Source: Gammaproteobacteria bacterium
Lineage (GTDB): Bacteria; Pseudomonadota; Gammaproteobacteria; Steroidobacterales; Steroidobacteraceae
Assembly (NCBI GenBank): GCA_025358615.1
Contig: JANYIY010000397.1
Location: 1-53,133, forward strand
Reading direction: 5' to 3'
Length of the DNA stretch: 53,133 nucleotides
How positions within the stretch are numbered: the stretch's first letter is position 1; each line of letters opens with the position of its first letter. Shown piece after piece: positions 29,497-40,519 of the stretch. A program made the position numbers and the translations under genes. The notes under the pieces are model-generated. The model was not told where the DNA came from. It saw only the letters and a list, made by a program, of their open reading frames with translations, and did no database searches.

Positions 29497-31095
29497 TCAA
29501 CGAAATGCGATCACCAGGACCGCGGTCAAAGCCAGCAACGCCACGGCTTGATACCGGTAATCCTGCCAAAGGGGCAAGCTCTTCAGACGCAGCTGTTCGG
29601 CGGGATCCAAATCGAGCTTCCACGGTGTTACCGCGCCGGCAGTCGCGGAACGTGCGGGACGGCGTAAGCTCACGCCGACCAGAATTGCGGCATCGAGCGC
29701 CGTGAGAATCGGTGCCGCATACAGAAAGTGGAAGTGTGTCCAGCGCAGCACCACATTGATCATGAACAACGCCAAGCCTGCGAGCGAGCCCAGAACCATG
29801 GTGGCTGCTGCTCCATCCGCACTCGCGCCGCGCCAAAACATGCCCACCAAGAACAGCGCGACTATGGGTGGAACCGCATAGGCTAGTACGGCTTGCAGGT
29901 ACTGCCACAGCGATGGGAAGAACTGCAGCTGTGGAGCCCAGGCGACGGCGACGAGCAGCAGGGCGGCGGTACTTATGCGTCCGATTCGCACGACTTGCGC
30001 ATCCGACATGCGCGGAGTGAATTGCTTGATCACATCCATGGTGATCAATGTCGATGCCGAATTGAGCATGGACGCGATCGATACCATCGTGGCTGCGATG
30101 AAACCGGCCACCACCAATCCCACCAGGCCCGCGGGCAGCAAGTGCAGAATCAGATTGGGGTACACGAGGTCGGCCCGCGGCAGCTTGGGGAACAGCAGCA
30201 ATGCGCAGGTTCCCGGCAATACGATCAGGAACAGCACCGGTAATTTTAAAAGGCCGGCGAACAGCGCGCCCCAGCGCGCATGATCCGTGTCCTTGGCGGA
30301 CAACATGCGTTGTACGATCGATTGGTTGGTGCACCAATAATAGAATCCCAACAGGGGTATTCCCAGCAGCAATCCCGGCCAGGGAACACCGGCATCGCCG
30401 ACCGGCCGGATCAGTGAAATCGCGGCCGGCGGCACGCCCTGCATGACCGCACGCCAGCCGCCGGCACGGGTGAAGGCACCGATCGAAATCATCAGCGCGC
30501 CTGCCATCAGCACGATGGCTTGGACCGCTTCGGTGTAGATGACAGCCCGTAGTCCGCCCAACGTGGTGTACAAGCCCGCCGTGCCTGCCAAGAGTGCAAC
30601 GATCAGCCACAGGGGCCATCCTGGAAAGAGTAGCTGGCAGACCAGCGAACCGCTGTACAACACTCCGGCGGAATCAACGAAGATATTGAGAAAGAGCGTG
30701 AGCAGGGCGAAGTGCAGCCGCACGCGCCGATCGTAGCGGCGCTCGAGGAATTCCGGCATGGTGTAGCACTGGCTGCGAATGATGGAGGGCAGCAGAAAGA
30801 CGCAGAAGGACACCAGCACCACGATGGCCGACCACTCGTAGTTGTAAACCGCGATGCCCAGGGCGTACGCCCCGCCCGCCAATCCGACCAATGCGGTCGA
30901 CGACATATTGGAGGCAAGCAGTGCCAAGCCGATCACCGGCCAGCTGGTCGCTCGCGACGCCAGAAAATAATCTGCGGGCCCAATGCGCCGCCGCGACATC
31001 AGCAGCCCGAGCACGATGAGTCCTGTGGTGTACGCGACCACCACCAGCCAGTCGAGCAGTCCTAGCAGGCCGAAGCCGGAGCCGCTACCTGGCAT
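29497..31095 (-). CDS. Sodium:solute symporter (SSS family), sugar-type
   Basis: ADYFLASRATSWPVIGLALLASNMSS; many TM segments; STLITMDVIKQF. Confidence 0.9.
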   Translation of the reverse strand: MPGSGSGFGLLGLLDWLVVVAYTTGLIVLGLLMSRRRIGPADYFLASRATSWPVIGLALLASNMSSTALVGLAGGAYALGIAVYNYEWSAIVVLVSFCVFLLPSIIRSQCYTMPEFLERRYDRRVRLHFALLTLFLNIFVDSAGVLYSGSLVCQLLFPGWPLWLIVALLAGTAGLYTTLGGLRAVIYTEAVQAIVLMAGALMISIGAFTRAGGWRAVMQGVPPAAISLIRPVGDAGVPWPGLLLGIPLLGFYYWCTNQSIVQRMLSAKDTDHARWGALFAGLLKLPVLFLIVLPGTCALLLFPKLPRADLVYPNLILHLLPAGLVGLVVAGFIAATMVSIASMLNSASTLITMDVIKQFTPRMSDAQVVRIGRISTAALLLVAVAWAPQLQFFPSLWQYLQAVLAYAVPPIVALFLVGMFWRGASADGAAATMVLGSLAGLALFMINVVLRWTHFHFLYAAPILTALDAAILVGVSLRRPARSATAGAVTPWKLDLDPAEQLRLKSLPLWQDYRYQAVALLALTAVLVIAFR

Positions 31096-31153
31096 GGCGA
31101 GCTGCGATGTGAGGCCATTCGCCGGTCTCCCGCGGCAGCGGCAGGCGATAATT

Positions 31154-31167
31154 TGACAGCGCTGACA
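31154..31167. promoter_or_regulatory. Candidate LacI-family operator TGACAGCGCTGACA
   Basis: 12/14 palindromic with central CG, between divergent SSS and GH3 genes and near a lacI-type gene. Confidence 0.5.
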
Positions 31168-31283
31168 TTTTTTCTTCTAATCCTGTAAGCTGCGCGTTCT
31201 AAGCAAATTGTAGCGACAATGTTGATCGCTTTGTCATCGTTACTAACATAACAATTACATATAGTTACAGCGCATTATTGTTA

Positions 31284-33549
31284 ATGAATCTAACTCGCGC
31301 ATCCTGTCTCGTCGCTGCGCTCGCTGCATGTACGCACTACCCCGCAGGCGTGGCTGGATCTGACCGACGAGTTCCACCGCGCCTCCTTGGAGGCGATCGG
31401 TACCTCCCACCCGCCGATCCCCATTCTGTTCGGCATCGACGCCGTACACGGACATGCCAAGATCGTGGGCGCCACCATTTTTCCGCACAACGTCGGGCTC
31501 GGCGCGGCGCACGACCCTGAGTTGGTGCGTCGTATCGGTGAGGTGACCGCCGAGGAGGTTGCTGCCACCGGCATCGACTGGACATTTGCGCCAACCGTCG
31601 CGGTGGCGCGCGATGTGCGTTGGGGCCGATCCTACGAAAGCTACGCGGAATCGCCCGACCTGGTCGCGCAGTACGCCGCGGCAATGGTGGTGGGGCTGCA
31701 AGGCGAGCGCGGCACGCCGCAGTTCATGGCGCCGGGGCGTACCCTGTCGTCGGTCAAGCATTTCTTGGGCGACGGTGGCACGCTTGGGGGCAGAGATCAG
31801 GGCGACACCGTCGTCTCCGAGGCCGAGCTTCGCGCCGTCCATGCGGCCGGATATCCCGCAGCCATCAAAGCCGGCGCAATGATCGTCATGGCCTCCTATA
31901 ACAGCTGGGATGGCGTGAAGCTGCACGGCAACCGCTATTTGCTGACGGAGATCTTGAAGGACCGGCTCGGCCTCGACGGCTTTGTGGTCGGCGACTGGAA
32001 CGCGCATGAAGAGATTCCGGGCTGTACCAAGTACCGGTGCGCCGCTGCCGTGCTTGCCGGCGTAGACATGTTGATGGCGCCGGACAGCTGGCGAGAACTC
32101 TACAAGAACACCCTCGCACAAGCGCGCTCCGGCGAGATTCCCCTGTCGCGCATCGACGATGCAGTGCGCAGAATATTGCGCGTCAAGAGTGTTGCCGGAT
32201 TGTTCCAACGCGCCGCCCCCCAACAACGCGACGCGGTTGATTTCTCGCATCTGGGCAGCGCGGCCCATCGATCGTTGGCACGCGAGGCCGTGCGAAAATC
32301 CCTGGTTCTGCTCAAGAACGCTCACGGCACTCTGCCTTTGAATCCGCGCTCGAAAATACTGGTCGCCGGCGACGCAGCGGATTCCATCGGCGCGCAGACG
32401 GGAGGCTGGACCATCGATTGGCAGGGCGATCTCAACAGCAACGCAGATTTTCCCGGTGCCACGACCATCTTCGCCGGTATCCAAGCGGCGGTGAGCGCGG
32501 CCGGCGGCTCGGCCGCCCTGGCCAAGGATGGCCGATTTGCCGACAAGCCCGATGCCGCCATCGTGGTTTTCGCTGAAAGTCCCTACGCGGAGTTCGAAGG
32601 CGATCGGGAAAATCTCGACTTCTCTGCAGGTGACACGCATGGCCTCGAAGTGCTGCGGCGCTTGGCGAAGGCGGGCGTGCCCACCGTCGCGATCTTTTTA
32701 TCGGGACGACCGCTGTGGGTGAATCCTGAGATCAACGCATCCGACGCCTTCGTGGCTGCGTGGCTGCCGGGCAGTGAGGGCGAGGGCGTCGCCGATCTGT
32801 TATTCCGTTCGGCGCAGACTGAACACTACGATTTTACCGGACGCCTGGCGTTTTCATGGCCCGAGACCGCAATGCCGGTAACCTTCGAAGCGGCCGGCAC
32901 GGTCTCCGGCGCATTGTTTGCGCGGGGATTTGGCCTTGACTACGGCAGCAATGGCCTATCGCCGCGGCTATCGGAAGAGCCTCGAATACCGCCGCATTGG
33001 CTTGCCGCACGGGACAGCCTATTTCATGAGGGGCATGTCACGGCGCCTTGGTCCATCTTCGTCGCCGACAGCGGCTCAGAGGTTCACCTCACGACGACGC
33101 GGCAGGAGAGCCCGCATGGGGCAGTCGTCGCCACAGCGACTGCCGAGGGCATCCAGGCGCGGTGGAGCGGCGCGCGCAGCGGCACCTTGAGGATATCCGG
33201 TCGAGCGAGTGACCTGCGGCTCAAGGCCACGCAGGGTGCGACTTTGAAGGTTCGTTATCGCGTCGACCGGGCGCCGCAGCGCGCCGTTACCTTGGGCATA
33301 CAGTGCGCGGAGCCCACTTGCGACGCACGGCTCGGGGCGATGTTGGATGTGACTCGAGTACTCAAGGCGCCGCACTCCGCAGAGTGGCAACAGCTATCCA
33401 TACCACTGTCCTGCCTTACGGCCGCAGGCGCGGAGCTAGCGGCCGTGGTAGCGCCCTTTGTCATTGAAACTTCAGGCCGGCTCCAATTGACCATCGCGGA
33501 GCTTAGTCTCGCTCAAGATAGCGGGGCGCCCCGCAGTCCTTGTCCGTGA
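31284..33549 (+). pseudogene. Beta-glucosidase-like GH3 with deleted N-terminus; signal peptide and catalytic portion in different frames
   Basis: MNLTRASCLVAALAAC at 31284 in one frame; TTPQAWLDLTDEFHRASLEAIGT...GIDAVHGH continues in another frame to 33549; nearest ORF start is TTG at 31387. Confidence 0.7.
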
Positions 33550-33624
33550 ATATTCTCCCGGGATTAGGAGTGCGCCGAGCGCGCGAGCCGTTACTATAGG
33601 CGCACACTTTCGAGGTTCTCCAGA

Positions 33625-34671
33625 TTGGCCATCAACGTAATTCCGGCATCGGTCACCATTCAAGAAGTGGCAGATCTCGCCAAGGTCTCGCCCAAGACGG
33701 TATCGAGGGTCATCAACAATGAACCTCGAGTTCGCTCCGACACTCGCGCGCGGATTCTCGAGGCCATCGAGCAGCTCAATTACCGGCCGAACCTCAATGC
33801 ACGCGGCCTCGCCAGCAATCGATCATTCCTCATCGGACTATTCTGTGAACGGCCCGGGGACTATTTGAGCGAATTTCAGGCCGGAGCCGTCGCACGCTGC
33901 CGCGAGTCCAACCTGCACTTGATGGTCGAGCCGTGGGATGTTGAGAGTCCTCTCATCGACAAGCAAATCGATACCCTACTCGGGCAACTGCGCCTGGAAG
34001 GGGTCATTTTGTTGCCCCCCTTGAGCGACCATCCCGTCGTTTTGAGCAAGCTGCGCGAGGCCTCGATTCCCATCGTGCGGATCGCGCCGAAACAGAATGT
34101 CAGCGCCACTCCGTCGATCGGGATCAACGACTACGCGGCGGCCCGCCAGGTCACCGCGCATTTGCTGGGTCTCGGACATCGGCGCATCGGCTTCATGCTG
34201 GGAAGGCCCGAGCACGGCGCCACCGAGCAGCGCTATCTGGGCTTCGTCGACGAAATGCGTGCGCAGCAGATTCCCGTCGATTCCGAGCTGGTCCAAACCG
34301 GCAACTTCGTATTCGGCGATGGTTTGATTTGCGCCGAGCGTATGCTGCGTGCGGTGACTCCGCCCACGGCAATCTTCGCCAGCAATGACGACATGGCGGC
34401 GGCGGTGGTATCCATGGCTCGCAAATTCGGGCTCGATTTGCCAGGCCAATTATCGGTGGCCGGTTTCGACGACGCGCCGGTGGCCAGCATGATCTGGCCC
34501 GAGTTGACTACAGTGCGCCAGCCGGTCGCGGAAATGGCACGAATCGCCGCCGATATGATCATTCAATTGGAACCTCGGCGTAATGGTTGGCCCAACCCCA
34601 TGCCGCGGCACTTGCTCGGTCACGAATTGGTCATACGCAACTCCACCGCGCGGCCGGCGGGCCGCTCATAG
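33625..34671 (+). CDS. LacI family transcriptional regulator
   Basis: [47 protein letters not shown]. Confidence 0.95.
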   Translation: MAINVIPASVTIQEVADLAKVSPKTVSRVINNEPRVRSDTRARILEAIEQLNYRPNLNARGLASNRSFLIGLFCERPGDYLSEFQAGAVARCRESNLHLMVEPWDVESPLIDKQIDTLLGQLRLEGVILLPPLSDHPVVLSKLREASIPIVRIAPKQNVSATPSIGINDYAAARQVTAHLLGLGHRRIGFMLGRPEHGATEQRYLGFVDEMRAQQIPVDSELVQTGNFVFGDGLICAERMLRAVTPPTAIFASNDDMAAAVVSMARKFGLDLPGQLSVAGFDDAPVASMIWPELTTVRQPVAEMARIAADMIIQLEPRRNGWPNPMPRHLLGHELVIRNSTARPAGRS

Positions 34672-37215
34672 GCTCTGAGCGGGGATTTGGGGCGGCGCCG
34701 GTGGCAGGGCGCGCTTGCCGGGCGCCGGCAGTGCACTGGATAACGCCTGCCGCAGATGCGTCGGATTGATCGGTTTTGTCAGGTAATCGTTCATGCCCGC
34801 GGCTAGGCATTTGTCGCGATCCGTGGACAGCGCGTGCGCGGTCAGCGCGATGACGGGAATGTTGGGATTGCGCACCAGCCCGGCGGGACTGCGCAAGCGC
34901 TGCGTGGCTTCATAGCCGTCCATCAGCGGCATTTGGCAATCCATGAGCACGGCGTCGAAATCCGCCTCGCGCAGCGCCTGCAGTGCCTCCACTCCATTGA
35001 CGGCAACGCGTACCTCGGCGCCGAGTTTTTGCAACAGACGGGTGGCGAGTTTTTGATTCACCGGATTGTCCTCCGCCAGAAGTATCCGCGTGCCGGAGAA
35101 CGCAAGAGCAATGGGCGGCAGATCCTGCGCCGCAACGCTGCTTCCGCCGACTCGCGTCAGTTCGGCCAGCGTGCGCACTAGCACCGCGGTCTTCGCAGGT
35201 TTGGTGACCACGCGGTCGACTAACAGCATGTCGGCATCGGGGAGGGAGGTCGTCAAAGATGTAAGAAGGATTAGAGATGGCGGGGGCGCGTCGCCGGCGC
35301 GAATGGCTGCGGCAAGCCAGGGTCCGCCGTGATCGCTGAGGTCGAAGTCCGCGATGACGGCAGCCGGCGGCTGATCGGCCGCCTGCATCTCGCGGTATCG
35401 TGCCAGACCCTGCTCAGCGCTTGCAGCAAAGATGAGGCTGCAGCCCTCCGGCGCGAGCTGCCTCTCGAACATTCGACGATTGCCGAGGTGAGCGACCACG
35501 ATCAACACTCGAAGGCCCACCAGCTGGTTGGCCACCTCGCTGGCGACCGACGCGCCGCCTTGCTGCAGGCTGACGGCAAATTTGAATGTTGAACCTTGAC
35601 CCGGGCAGCTTTCCACCTCGATGGTGCCGCCCATCGTTTCGGCGAGATGCTTCGATATCGAGAGCCCAAGGCCAGTGCCGCCGAAGCGCCGCGTGGTCGA
35701 GGTATCCGCCTGCGTGAAGGGAGCGAACAGCGTGCCGACCCTGTCGGCGGGAATACCAATGCCGGTATCGCGGACGGCAAATGACAGGGTCATTTTGCCG
35801 CTGCGATCGACGCTGTTGCTCACGGCCAGCGCCACCTCGCCGTGTGCCGTGAACTTGATGGCGTTGCTCAATAGATTCAGCAGCACCTGACGCAGGCGCG
35901 TCGGGTCGCCGCGGAACAGCCGCGGCACTGCCGGCTCAATGTCCACCAGCAGATCCAGGCCCTTCTCGGCCGCGCGCAGCGCCACGGCGTCGACGCTATC
36001 CTCGATGAGATTCTGAATGTTGAATTCAATTGACTCGAGTTCCAATCGGCCGGCCTCAATCTTCGAGAAATCCAGAATGTCATTGATCAAAGCCAGTAGG
36101 GACTCGCCGCTGGAGCGGACGATTTCGGCATATTCACGTTGCTGCGCGCCGAGCGCCGTGTCGAGCAGCAGTCCCGTCATGCCGATCACGCCGTTGAGAG
36201 GCGTGCGTATCTCATGGCTCATGTTGGCCAGGAATTCGCTCTTGGCGCGATTGGCGGCCTCGGCCGCGTCCTTGGCGGCCCGCAGCGTCTCCTCGGCCTG
36301 CCGCGTATCCGTCACATCTTGAAAGGCGCCGATAAGGCGCGTCCACTGCCCGTCCACCATTTGCGGCTCACCGATGGAACGCACCCAGCGATGGCGTCCC
36401 TTGGCGGTGATGAAGGGCACCACGATATCGAACGGCTCGCCGTGTTCGAAGGCGGCCGCGACCGTGCCGGCCACGATGCCGCGCGCCTCCTGCGGATAGA
36501 AATTGAGCGCCGCCTCGAACGTGGGCATTTCGCCCACCGGCAAATCGTGAATCCGGTAGACCATATCGGACCAGACGGGACCCGGTCCATCGCGTTGCAA
36601 TTCCCAGCCGCCGATTTCCCCCATGCGGCTGGTCGTCGCCAGCCGTGCCTCCTGCTGCGCCAGACAGCTTTCGGCGATTTTGCGCTGGGTAATGTCGACA
36701 ATCAGCGCATAGAACCCGACTACCTGATCGCCGTTTCGATGCGGCAGGTACTCGGTCTGCCAATGCCGCACGCTGCCGTCCGCGCCCGCGCTGCTTTGAT
36801 CGAAAAGTTGGTGTTCGCCGCGCAACGCCGCGCTGATGCGAGTGCGCCGGTGCGCGTCGAAGTTCTGGGTCGAGCCGAACACCTGGTCGAGCGACATGCC
36901 GACGAGCGTGTCAGGGGTGAGACCGAAGCGGTCGAAGTGAGCCTGATTGGCGAAGCGGCATATGCCGTCGCTGTCCCAATAGGCGATCATGGCCGGGATG
37001 TTGTCCGCGATCTGCCGCAGGCGTTCTTCGCTGAGCCGCGATTTGGCCGCCTGCTGCTGCAGCTGTTCGTTGAGCTCTTGCAGGCGCCGCGCTTGGCAGG
37101 CAGTCCGCGAGCGCAAGCGCCCAATCCATAGAGCACACCCCGAAATAAAAAGGCTGACGCCCAGCAGAGCGACCGTGGAGAGCGCAACCAATGAGGGGTT
37201 AGTGGTGGCTTGCAT
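34666..37215 (-). CDS. PAS-containing hybrid sensor histidine kinase/response regulator
   Basis: TM near N-terminus, PAS regions, [22 protein letters not shown], HATPase [33 protein letters not shown]. Confidence 0.92.
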   Translation of the reverse strand: MQATTNPSLVALSTVALLGVSLFISGCALWIGRLRSRTACQARRLQELNEQLQQQAAKSRLSEERLRQIADNIPAMIAYWDSDGICRFANQAHFDRFGLTPDTLVGMSLDQVFGSTQNFDAHRRTRISAALRGEHQLFDQSSAGADGSVRHWQTEYLPHRNGDQVVGFYALIVDITQRKIAESCLAQQEARLATTSRMGEIGGWELQRDGPGPVWSDMVYRIHDLPVGEMPTFEAALNFYPQEARGIVAGTVAAAFEHGEPFDIVVPFITAKGRHRWVRSIGEPQMVDGQWTRLIGAFQDVTDTRQAEETLRAAKDAAEAANRAKSEFLANMSHEIRTPLNGVIGMTGLLLDTALGAQQREYAEIVRSSGESLLALINDILDFSKIEAGRLELESIEFNIQNLIEDSVDAVALRAAEKGLDLLVDIEPAVPRLFRGDPTRLRQVLLNLLSNAIKFTAHGEVALAVSNSVDRSGKMTLSFAVRDTGIGIPADRVGTLFAPFTQADTSTTRRFGGTGLGLSISKHLAETMGGTIEVESCPGQGSTFKFAVSLQQGGASVASEVANQLVGLRVLIVVAHLGNRRMFERQLAPEGCSLIFAASAEQGLARYREMQAADQPPAAVIADFDLSDHGGPWLAAAIRAGDAPPPSLILLTSLTTSLPDADMLLVDRVVTKPAKTAVLVRTLAELTRVGGSSVAAQDLPPIALAFSGTRILLAEDNPVNQKLATRLLQKLGAEVRVAVNGVEALQALREADFDAVLMDCQMPLMDGYEATQRLRSPAGLVRNPNIPVIALTAHALSTDRDKCLAAGMNDYLTKPINPTHLRQALSSALPAPGKRALPPAPPQIPAQSL

Positions 37216-37346
37216 GCTGATTGTTACGACGCGGACCTCCCGCTCACGGTTTGTCGGCCGGGAGAGCGGGAAATTGAGGGGAAAGAGGTGAAATTGTCGG
37301 GGGCGGATCGGTACACTGGCGGTTTCCACCCGATTGGGAGTCTCCA

Positions 37347-38375
37347 TTGGACCTGCTTCGCTACGCCATCGATTTACGCAGCGACACGGTTACGCGCCCG
37401 TCACCGGGCATGCGTGCCGCCATGGCCGCGGCCGAAGTGGGCGACGATGTGTATGGCGACGATCCCACCGTCAATCGTTTGCAGGCGGTGATTGCCGAGC
37501 GCTTCGGCTTCGAGAGTGCGCTGTTCTTCGCCAGCGGCACGCAAAGCAATTTGTCCGGCTTGATGGCTCACTGCGGCCGCGGCGACGAATACCTGGTTGG
37601 CCAGGAGGCGCACACTTACAAGTACGAACAAGGTGGCGCGGCCGTTCTCGGCAGCATCCAGCCGCAGCCACTGGAGAATGAGCCGGACGGCGCAATATCG
37701 ATGCTGCGCATTGCCAATGCCATCAAGCCCGATGACGATCATTTCGCGCGCACCCGATTGCTGGCGCTCGAAAATACCATCGGCGGCCGTGTCCTACCCA
37801 CGACCTATGTGCGCGAGGCCACTGACTTCGCTCATGCACACGGTCTGTTTACGCATTTGGACGGGGCGCGAATTTTCAATGCCATCGTGAAATTGGCTAT
37901 CGACGAGCGTGCGGCCGTTGCAGGATTCGATTCGGTGTCGGTGTGCCTGTCGAAGGGTCTCGGCGCACCGGCCGGCTCGGTGCTGCTGGGTGCGCGCGAT
38001 TTCATCGCGCGTGCGCGGCGTTGGCGCAAGGCTCTGGGCGGCGGCATGCGGCAGGCCGGAGTGCTGGCCGCGGCGGGCCTTTATGCCCTCGAGCATAATG
38101 TGCCGCAGCTGGCGCAGGATCACGCCAATGCCGAATTTCTCGCCGCAGAGTTGCGTGCCATCGGGTTGCGGGTGGAGCCCACGCAGACGAACATGCTGTA
38201 TGTTCACATTCCGACGCAGAAGGTAGCCAACTTAAGGTCGCACCTGGAACAGCGCGGGATCTTGGCGACCATTACGCCGCGCACGCGGCTAGTTACGCAC
38301 CTGGATCTCCCGCAGCAAAAGATCGCGGCGGCGGCGCGCGCCTTTCGCGACTTTCCTCACTGGGACGCAGCTTAA
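37347..38375 (+). CDS. ltaE: Low-specificity L-threonine aldolase
   Basis: [52 protein letters not shown]. Confidence 0.92.
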   Translation: MDLLRYAIDLRSDTVTRPSPGMRAAMAAAEVGDDVYGDDPTVNRLQAVIAERFGFESALFFASGTQSNLSGLMAHCGRGDEYLVGQEAHTYKYEQGGAAVLGSIQPQPLENEPDGAISMLRIANAIKPDDDHFARTRLLALENTIGGRVLPTTYVREATDFAHAHGLFTHLDGARIFNAIVKLAIDERAAVAGFDSVSVCLSKGLGAPAGSVLLGARDFIARARRWRKALGGGMRQAGVLAAAGLYALEHNVPQLAQDHANAEFLAAELRAIGLRVEPTQTNMLYVHIPTQKVANLRSHLEQRGILATITPRTRLVTHLDLPQQKIAAAARAFRDFPHWDAA

Positions 38376-38420
38376 ACCAGCTCAGCCAGCTCTCCGGACG
38401 GCAGTGGGCGGCCGGCGGCA

Positions 38421-38437
38421 TTTACACGGCCTTTACA
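38421..38437 (+). promoter_or_regulatory. Candidate KdpE binding site: TTTACA-N5-TTTACA direct repeat
   Basis: Two TTTACA hexamers starting 11 bp apart about 90-110 bp upstream of the kdp leader ORF; same spacing as the E. coli KdpE box (TTTATA/TTTACA). Confidence 0.6.
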
Positions 38438-38528
38438 CCGGCGGCCGGAACCTTTGCCCTGTTTTTCCACGCGCAAGCCTAATTTGTAGGGGTGGCGGCC
38501 CCCGCCGCGCAACCCCACGGGAGGTGCG

Positions 38529-38621
38529 GTGGGTATTCTATTCCTGATGGTTCTCGCGGTTTTCCTGCTGCTCACCCTGGCATTGGTGGCCGGTTGCGCC
38601 GCGCTGGAGTGCAAGAAATGA
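38529..38621 (+). CDS. 30-aa hydrophobic microprotein upstream of kdpF ([30 protein letters not shown])
   Basis: GTG start preceded by GGGAGG; ATGA overlap with kdpF. Confidence 0.55.
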   Translation: MGILFLMVLAVFLLLTLALVAGCAALECKK

Positions 38622-38707
38622 CTTGGGCTTATGTGCTGAGCGGCGGCATCGCCGTGGCGCTGCTCGTGTACCTGGTTGCCGCCCTGATCCGCGCCGAGGA
38701 TTTGTGA
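38618..38707 (+). CDS. kdpF: K+-transporting ATPase subunit KdpF (29 aa)
   Basis: [29 protein letters not shown]; immediately before kdpA with TGATGA overlap. Confidence 0.85.
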   Translation: MTWAYVLSGGIAVALLVYLVAALIRAEDL

Positions 38708-40509
38708 TGACAGGACAAGCTGGGTTCTCCTTGCTGTTGTTCCTTGGCGTGCTTGCCGCCTTGGGCTATCCGCTGGGCATCTACATGGCGCGCATTGCGC
38801 AAACGGCACCGATCGGCGGCTTGCTTGGCAAGCTAGAGCGAGCCATTTATCGCGTCGCCGGAGTCGATCCCGCGCATGACATGCCATGGGCACGCTACGC
38901 CGTGTCGGTGCTGTTGTTCAATGCCCTAGGTGTGGTGGTGGTGTATCTCGTGCAGCGCCTGCAGCTGTGGCTGCCTTTGAATCCGCAGGGCATGGCGAAC
39001 GTTGCCGCGGACTCCGCATTCAATACTGCCGTGAGCTTCGTGACCAACACCAATTGGCAAGGCTATGCCGGTGAGTCGACCTTGAGTTACTTCACGCAGA
39101 TGCTGGCACTCACCGGCCAGAATTTTTTCTCCGCGGCCACGGGCATCGCCGTGGCCTTTGCATTGATCCGTGGATTTGCGCGCCGCTCAGCCCAGGGCAT
39201 CGGCAATTTCTGGGTGGATCTCACGCGCAGCACCCTTTACATCCTGGTGCCCTTGTCGCTGGTATTGGCAGTGATTTTCATGGGTCAGGGGGTTATTCAG
39301 AATTTTCAAGGGTACAAGCAGGTCCAAGCGTTGGAAAGCGTGACCTACACCCAACCGAAGCTCGATGTCGCGGGCGAGCCGCTCAAAGATACCCAGGGAA
39401 ATACGCTCACCGAGACACTGACGGCGCAAACCCAGACTTTGGCGATGGGCCCGGTGGCCTCGCAGGAGGCCATCAAGATGTTGGGTACCAACGGCGGCGG
39501 CTTCTTCAATGCCAACTCGGCACATCCGTTCGAGAATCCGACTCCACTGACCAATTTCTTGCAAATGATCGCGATGTTTCTGATTCCGGCCGCGCTGTGT
39601 TTCACCTTTGGCCGGATGGTGGGCGATTCGCGCCAAGGCTGGGCGGTGTTCAGCGCCATGACTGCGATCTTCGTGGTGATGGCGGTAGTTGCCATGTGGG
39701 CCGAAGGGCAGGGTAATCCGCTGCTCACGCCCTTGGGTGTGGACCAGGGGCATAGCGCGCTGCAGGCCGGCGGCAATATGGAGGGCAAGGAGACGCGATT
39801 CGGGATAGTCGGCTCCGCGCTGTTCGCAACCATCACCACGGCTGCTTCGTGCGGCGCCGTGAATGCCATGCACGATTCCTTCACCCCATTGGGCGGCATG
39901 GTACCCATGTGGCTCATCCAATTGGGCGAGGTGGTGTTCGGCGGTGTCGGTTCCGGACTGTACGGCATGTTGATATTCGCCATCATGGCGGTGTTCGTCG
40001 CGGGATTGATGATCGGCCGCACGCCGGAGTACATCGGCAAGAAAATACAGTCATTTGAGATGAAGATGACGTCCATCGTCATTCTGGTAACGCCGTTCCT
40101 GGTGCTGGTTGGCACCGCGATCGCGGTGATGCTGGAGGCTGGAAGACTTGGGATATTCAATCCCGGCGCGCATGGATTTTCCGAGGTGCTGTATGCCTTA
40201 TCCTCGGCGTCGAATAACAACGGCAGCGCATTCGCGGGACTTTCGGCGAATACGCCTTTCTACAACACATTGCTGGCCATCGCCATGTGGTTCGGGCGAT
40301 TTGCCTTTATCGTCCCGGTGCTCGCAATCGCCGGATCGCTTGCCAAGAAGAAGCGCATCGAAGCGACTGCCGGCACCTTGCCCACCCATGGGGCATTGTT
40401 CGTGGCGTTGCTCGTGGGCACGGTGGTGTTGGTGGGAGCGCTGACCTATGTGCCGGCGCTCGCGCTCGGTCCCGTGATCGAGCATCTACAGCTTCACGCG
40501 ATTCACTAA
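38707..40509 (+). CDS. kdpA: K+-transporting ATPase subunit KdpA
   Basis: [48 protein letters not shown]. Confidence 0.97.
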   Translation: MTGQAGFSLLLFLGVLAALGYPLGIYMARIAQTAPIGGLLGKLERAIYRVAGVDPAHDMPWARYAVSVLLFNALGVVVVYLVQRLQLWLPLNPQGMANVAADSAFNTAVSFVTNTNWQGYAGESTLSYFTQMLALTGQNFFSAATGIAVAFALIRGFARRSAQGIGNFWVDLTRSTLYILVPLSLVLAVIFMGQGVIQNFQGYKQVQALESVTYTQPKLDVAGEPLKDTQGNTLTETLTAQTQTLAMGPVASQEAIKMLGTNGGGFFNANSAHPFENPTPLTNFLQMIAMFLIPAALCFTFGRMVGDSRQGWAVFSAMTAIFVVMAVVAMWAEGQGNPLLTPLGVDQGHSALQAGGNMEGKETRFGIVGSALFATITTAASCGAVNAMHDSFTPLGGMVPMWLIQLGEVVFGGVGSGLYGMLIFAIMAVFVAGLMIGRTPEYIGKKIQSFEMKMTSIVILVTPFLVLVGTAIAVMLEAGRLGIFNPGAHGFSEVLYALSSASNNNGSAFAGLSANTPFYNTLLAIAMWFGRFAFIVPVLAIAGSLAKKKRIEATAGTLPTHGALFVALLVGTVVLVGALTYVPALALGPVIEHLQLHAIH

Positions 40510-40519
40510 AAGGCCAGCC

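Noticed and set aside
28400-30619. 739-aa minus-strand ORF as one protein
   Set aside because: Only the C-terminal 359 aa (from 29479) is nitronate monooxygenase; the upstream part is an out-of-frame shadow of the symporter gene, open because of high GC.
37216-37347. N-terminal extension of the hybrid kinase to 37347
   Set aside because: Would overlap the threonine aldolase start region; ATG at 37215 directly precedes the TM segment.
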